8,381 bases of DNA from Actinobacteria bacterium 13_1_20CM_4_69_9 (GTDB lineage: Bacteria; Actinomycetota; Thermoleophilia; Gaiellales; Gaiellaceae), in the NCBI GenBank assembly GCA_001920085.1, contig MNJC01000119.1, positions 1 to 8,381 of the forward strand, given 5' to 3'. The notes under the pieces are model-generated. The model had not been told where the DNA came from. It saw nothing but the letters and a program-made list of their open reading frames with translations, and did not search any database. This document shows positions 5,766 through 8,381 of the stretch, piece after piece (within the stretch, counting starts at the first letter, position 1; the number at the start of each line of letters is the position of its first letter). The position numbers were made by a program, and so were the translations under genes.

Positions 5766-6449
5766 GTGCCCTGGAAGGACTGGATCCGCACTGTCGAGGT
5801 CGAGCCGTCGCTCTACGCCGCGGACTTCGCGCACCTCGGCGCCCAGATCGACGTGCTCCTGCGCGCGGGAGTGCGCATCTTCCACTTCGACGTCGGCGAC
5901 GGGCACTTCGTCGAGCCGATCACGATCGGCCCGATCGTGCTGCAATCGATCTCGAAGCAGATCCACGACGCGGACGCGCATGTCGACTGCCACCTCATGA
6001 CGGAGCACCCGGAGAAGCACTTCGCCCCGATCGCGGCGGCCGGCGGCGACAGCGTCACGGTCCACTACGAAGCGTGCGACGACCTGCCGGCGGTCGTCCG
6101 TGCGGCGCGCGTGCACGAGCTGCAGGTCGGCCTCGCGTTCAAGCCGGAGACGAGCGCCGCGTACGCGGCGCACGCCGCGCTCGCGTCGCGCGTCGACCTG
6201 GTGCTCTGCATGAGCATCGAGCCCGGCTACTCGGGACAGGAGTTCATGCCGGAGGCGTACGAGCGCATCCGCACCACGCGCTCGCTGCTGCCGCCGGACG
6301 TCCCGGTGCAGGTCGACGGCGGCATCGGCCCCGAGAACATCCGCGCCGTGCGCGACGCCGGCGCGACGCTCTTCGTCGCCGGCTCGTCGATCTTCGGCCG
6401 CGAGGACCTGCCGCGGGCGTACCGCCGGTTGCTACAAGAGCTGGCGTGA
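5766..6449 (+). CDS. rpe: Ribulose-phosphate 3-epimerase
   Basis: Rpe interconverts D-ribulose 5-phosphate and D-xylulose 5-phosphate in the pentose phosphate pathway. The 227-residue TIM barrel begins VEPSLYAADFAHLGAQIDVL, a variant of the PSILSADFxxL start. Metal ligands of the family are present: His40 and Asp42 in HFDVGDGHFV, His76 in DCHLM and Asp184 in VQVDGGI. MSIEPGYSGQEF (from Met149) is the catalytic phosphate-side loop, and VAGSSIFG is the C-terminal phosphate-binding strand. Small departures from the common consensus (VGDG for VMDG, SIEPGYSGQ for SVNPGFGGQ) leave the ligands intact. The GTG start lies 9 bp after the rsmB stop. Its neighbour ribD belongs to riboflavin synthesis, which also consumes ribulose 5-phosphate, and the rpe-ribD pair is common in actinobacteria. 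Confidence 0.93.
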   Translation: MPWKDWIRTVEVEPSLYAADFAHLGAQIDVLLRAGVRIFHFDVGDGHFVEPITIGPIVLQSISKQIHDADAHVDCHLMTEHPEKHFAPIAAAGGDSVTVHYEACDDLPAVVRAARVHELQVGLAFKPETSAAYAAHAALASRVDLVLCMSIEPGYSGQEFMPEAYERIRTTRSLLPPDVPVQVDGGIGPENIRAVRDAGATLFVAGSSIFGREDLPRAYRRLLQELA

Positions 6450-7378
6450 GCCTCGAACGTGCGCTCGCGCTCGCGGAGCGAGGGCGCGGCACCACACATC
6501 CGAATCCCGTCGTCGGCGCCGTCGTCGCGCGCGACGGCGAGGTCATAGCGGAAGGCTGGCACGAGCGGAAGGGCGGTCCGCACGCCGAGGTCGTCGCACT
6601 CGACGCGGCGGGTGAGCGTGCGCGCGGCGCGACGCTGTACGTGACCATGGAGCCGTGCGCGCACCACGGCACGACGCCGCCGTGCACCGAAGCAGTGCTG
6701 CGCTCGGGCGTTGCCAAGGTCGTCGCCGGCTCGCTCGACCCGAACCCGGAGGCGCGCGGCGGTCTCGACGTGCTGCGCGCGGCAGGCATCGAGGTCGAGC
6801 TGCAGGACTCGTTCGCAGCGCGGGCGCAGAACGAGGCGTGGCGGACGTGGGTGTCCCTGCGCCGCCCGTTCGTCGTGTTGAAGTTGGCGCAAACTCTTGA
6901 CGGTCGCGTGACCGTGCCAGGCAGCAGCCGGTGGATTTCGGGCCCTGCCTCGCGCAGACGCGTCCATGAGCTGCGCGCACGGGTCGATGCGGTCGCAGTC
7001 GGGATGGGGACGGTGCGGGCCGACGACCCGCAGCTGACCGCGCGCGACGTCGGCGCCGTGCCCCAGCCGCGACGGCTTGTCTTCGGCCGCGGCCCCTCCG
7101 ACCTCGAGGTCCGCAGCGGCCCGCTCGGCGTCGAGCTCGGCGCGCTCGCGAAAGAGGGCGTGCAGTCGCTGCTGCTCGAAGGGGGGCCCACGCTGGCCGC
7201 GTCTTTCCTGCGCGAAGGCTATGTCGACAAGCTGATGCTGTTCGTCGCGCCATTCGTTGCCGGCGCCGGGATGCAGTTCGCGCCCGAGCTCGAGGAACCC
7301 GTCCGGCTCACCCGCATGACCTCGGAGCGTGTCGGCGACGACCTTCTGTTGACCGGCTACGTGCGCGAGCCGAGCTGA
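6446..7378 (+). CDS. ribD: Bifunctional riboflavin biosynthesis protein RibD (deaminase/reductase)
   Basis: RibD deaminates the pyrimidine intermediate made from GTP and then reduces its ribosyl side chain with NADPH. The 310-residue product has an N-terminal cytidine-deaminase-like domain (about 1-140): THPNPVVGAVVARDG, zinc site His46-Ala-Glu48 and EPCAHHGTTPPC with Cys71 and Cys80. The C-terminal reductase domain (about 143-310) has LKLAQTLDGRVT, SRWISGPASRRRVHELRARVDAVAVGMGTVRADDPQLT, the NADPH-side LLLEGGPTLA (about 242-251) and the closing LLLTGYVREP. It is shorter than E. coli RibD (367), mainly because the segment between TARDV and LLLEGG is reduced. Start GTG 6446 overlaps the rpe stop as GTGA. 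No ribE, ribBA or ribH follows; instead a convergent regulator gene overlaps its last 22 bp. Confidence 0.94.
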   Translation: MSLERALALAERGRGTTHPNPVVGAVVARDGEVIAEGWHERKGGPHAEVVALDAAGERARGATLYVTMEPCAHHGTTPPCTEAVLRSGVAKVVAGSLDPNPEARGGLDVLRAAGIEVELQDSFAARAQNEAWRTWVSLRRPFVVLKLAQTLDGRVTVPGSSRWISGPASRRRVHELRARVDAVAVGMGTVRADDPQLTARDVGAVPQPRRLVFGRGPSDLEVRSGPLGVELGALAKEGVQSLLLEGGPTLAASFLREGYVDKLMLFVAPFVAGAGMQFAPELEEPVRLTRMTSERVGDDLLLTGYVREPS

Positions 7379-8381
7379 AGCGTCCGCGTCGCGAAGCGCG
7401 CGAGCTCCTCGAGCCGCGGCGCGCCGTCGCGAGCGACCGCGACGATCAGCATCGGCATCTCCGCGACCTCGGAGGCGACGAACTCGAGCAGGAGGAGCGA
7501 GTCCTCGTCGGCCGCCTGCAGGTCGTCGAGGACGAGCATCAGCGGCTGCTTTGCCGCCTCCGCACGCAACAGCTCGGCGACGGTCGCGAAGTACTGGAAG
7601 CGCTCCGCACCGTCGTGGTCGGGCAGCTCGCGGATCGCCTGGCGCCACGGCCAGTACGGAGGAGCGTCGCCGCCGTCCCAGCCGCGGCCCCAGCGCACAG
7701 CGGCGCCGCGTCCTTTGGCACGGCTCGCCACCTCGTCGGCGAGGTGCGTCTTGCCGGCGCCCGGCGGACCGACGACCACGAAGAGCCGCCCCCGGCCGGC
7801 GAGCGCGTCGTCCAGCCCCGCGTCGAAGACGGCGAGCTCGTCGTCCCGGCCGACCACCGGCGTCGCGGCATGTCTCCCCGGCGCCGCAGCGCGCGCGGGC
7901 CGGTGCCGCTCGACGTCGAGTGAAGGATCCTGCGCGAGGATCGCCTTCTCGAGGTCCTGTAACGCGCGCGTCGGCTCGATCCCGAGCTCCCCGAGCAGCG
8001 TCCGCCTGGCATCGCGATACGCAGCGAGGGCTTCGGCCTGTCGTCCCGTGCGGTAGAGCGCGAGCATCAGCTGCCGCCGCAGCCGCTCGCGGAGGGGATG
8101 CCTGCCGACGAGCGCCTCGAGCTCCGCGACGAGCGCATCCGCGCGACCGCACGCGAGGTCGGCGTCGATCCGGTCCTCGAGCGCCTCGATGTGCAGCTCG
8201 TCGAGACGGACGATCTCGTCCTGGGCGAAGCGGTCGTACGCGAAGTCGGAGAGCGGCCCGCCCCGCCAGAGCGAAAGCGCCGAACGCAGCTGCTCCGCGG
8301 CCTCCTCGTTCTCGCCCGCCGCCAGCGCCGCGCGGCCGTTGGCGAGGCCTTGCTCGAAGCGCTCCCGGTCGAGCTCGCCGG
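7357..8381 (-). CDS. BTAD/AAA-ATPase transcriptional regulator (AfsR/SARP-like), cut by the right edge and apparently C-terminally truncated
   Basis: The open frame enters from the right edge and ends at TAG 7359-7357, giving 340 visible residues. The first ~150 are a TPR-like bacterial transcriptional activator domain: LWRGGPLSDFAYDRFAQDEIVRLDELHIEALEDRIDADL, then PLRERLRRQLMLALYRTGRQAEALAAYRDARRTLLGELGIEP. After a linker comes an AAA-type ATPase with Walker A GPPGAGKT (7747-7770), preceded by VVGRDDELAVF, and Walker B LMLVLDDLQAADEDSLLLLEF. An N-terminal winged-helix DNA-binding domain is expected outside the window, so this is probably a SARP/AfsR-type activator. The protein stops soon after the sensor-1-like LIVAVARD, with TRTLQLGSRT, whereas relatives usually continue for hundreds of residues. 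The last codons are antisense to the end of ribD. The target genes are unknown. Confidence 0.85.
   Translation of the reverse strand, partial: GELDRERFEQGLANGRAALAAGENEEAAEQLRSALSLWRGGPLSDFAYDRFAQDEIVRLDELHIEALEDRIDADLACGRADALVAELEALVGRHPLRERLRRQLMLALYRTGRQAEALAAYRDARRTLLGELGIEPTRALQDLEKAILAQDPSLDVERHRPARAAAPGRHAATPVVGRDDELAVFDAGLDDALAGRGRLFVVVGPPGAGKTHLADEVASRAKGRGAAVRWGRGWDGGDAPPYWPWRQAIRELPDHDGAERFQYFATVAELLRAEAAKQPLMLVLDDLQAADEDSLLLLEFVASEVAEMPMLIVAVARDGAPRLEELARFATRTLQLGSRT

Noticed and set aside
4922..6445. Extension of the ribD frame upstream to a possible start at 4922
   Set aside because: The added residues are arginine/alanine-rich shadow sequence of rsmB and rpe. RibD homology begins at GTG 6446, which also overlaps the rpe stop.
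6227..8152. Minus-strand open frame of 641 codons opposite rpe/ribD and in another frame of the regulator
   Set aside because: It is a codon-bias shadow: the recognisable BTAD and AAA motifs are in a different minus-strand frame and ribD/rpe motifs are on the plus strand.
1..8381. CRISPR array, insertion sequence, tRNA/rRNA, defence or toxin-antitoxin system
   Set aside because: No regularly spaced direct repeats, transposase motifs, RNA gene structure or defence-type protein was seen. All sizeable segments are accounted for by recognised genes.

Overview
This is a GC-rich, gene-dense bacterial chromosomal window made almost entirely of housekeeping genes. GC-rich codon third positions, GTG/TTG starts, very short intergenic gaps and the order priA ... 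def-fmt-rsmB-rpe-ribD point to an actinobacterium. Details of the proteins, namely a PriA with intact helicase motifs and a Def N-terminus containing ELDPEREARR, make me favour a deep-branching lineage such as Thermoleophilia. That placement is an inference from remembered family features, not a search result.

Layout. The left edge holds the first 72 codons of a leftward class I SAM-dependent methyltransferase (1-217). After a 23-bp divergent gap comes rightward priA (241-2166). priA ends against a perfect 16+16 bp inverted repeat (2167-2199), which separates it from a convergent leftward two-gene unit: yqgE/algH (2237-2782) preceded by a conserved hypothetical gene (2786-3301). A 20-bp divergent gap then opens a rightward operon: def (3322-3748, apparently broken), fmt (3745-4536), rsmB (4533-5756), rpe (5766-6449) and ribD (6446-7378). 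The last gene is a leftward BTAD/AAA-type regulator (7357 to beyond the right edge), which overlaps the end of ribD by 22 bp and seems to lack the C-terminal part usual for its family.

How the genes fit together. Fmt formylates initiator Met-tRNA, Def removes the formyl group from new proteins, and RsmB methylates 16S rRNA, so these three are a translation module. Rpe supplies and interconverts pentose phosphates, and RibD carries out two early steps of riboflavin synthesis, so these two form a metabolic tail. Four-base overlaps (TTGA, TTGA, GTGA) join def-fmt, fmt-rsmB and rpe-ribD.

Most notable observations: (1) def carries all three catalytic motifs, but its N-terminal ~40-50 residues are missing and its plausible start is in another frame, which looks like a frame-shifting internal deletion; (2) a 33-bp perfect palindrome lies at the priA/yqgE convergent junction; (3) TANNNT hexamers sit 6-9 nt upstream of several start codons (methyltransferase, priA, def, rpe), suggesting leaderless transcripts and very compact back-to-back promoters; (4) the ribD/regulator junction looks like a rearrangement scar. 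I see no CRISPR array, insertion sequence, tRNA, rRNA or defence system, and I do not claim a new system here. No gene-free stretch longer than 300 bp exists.
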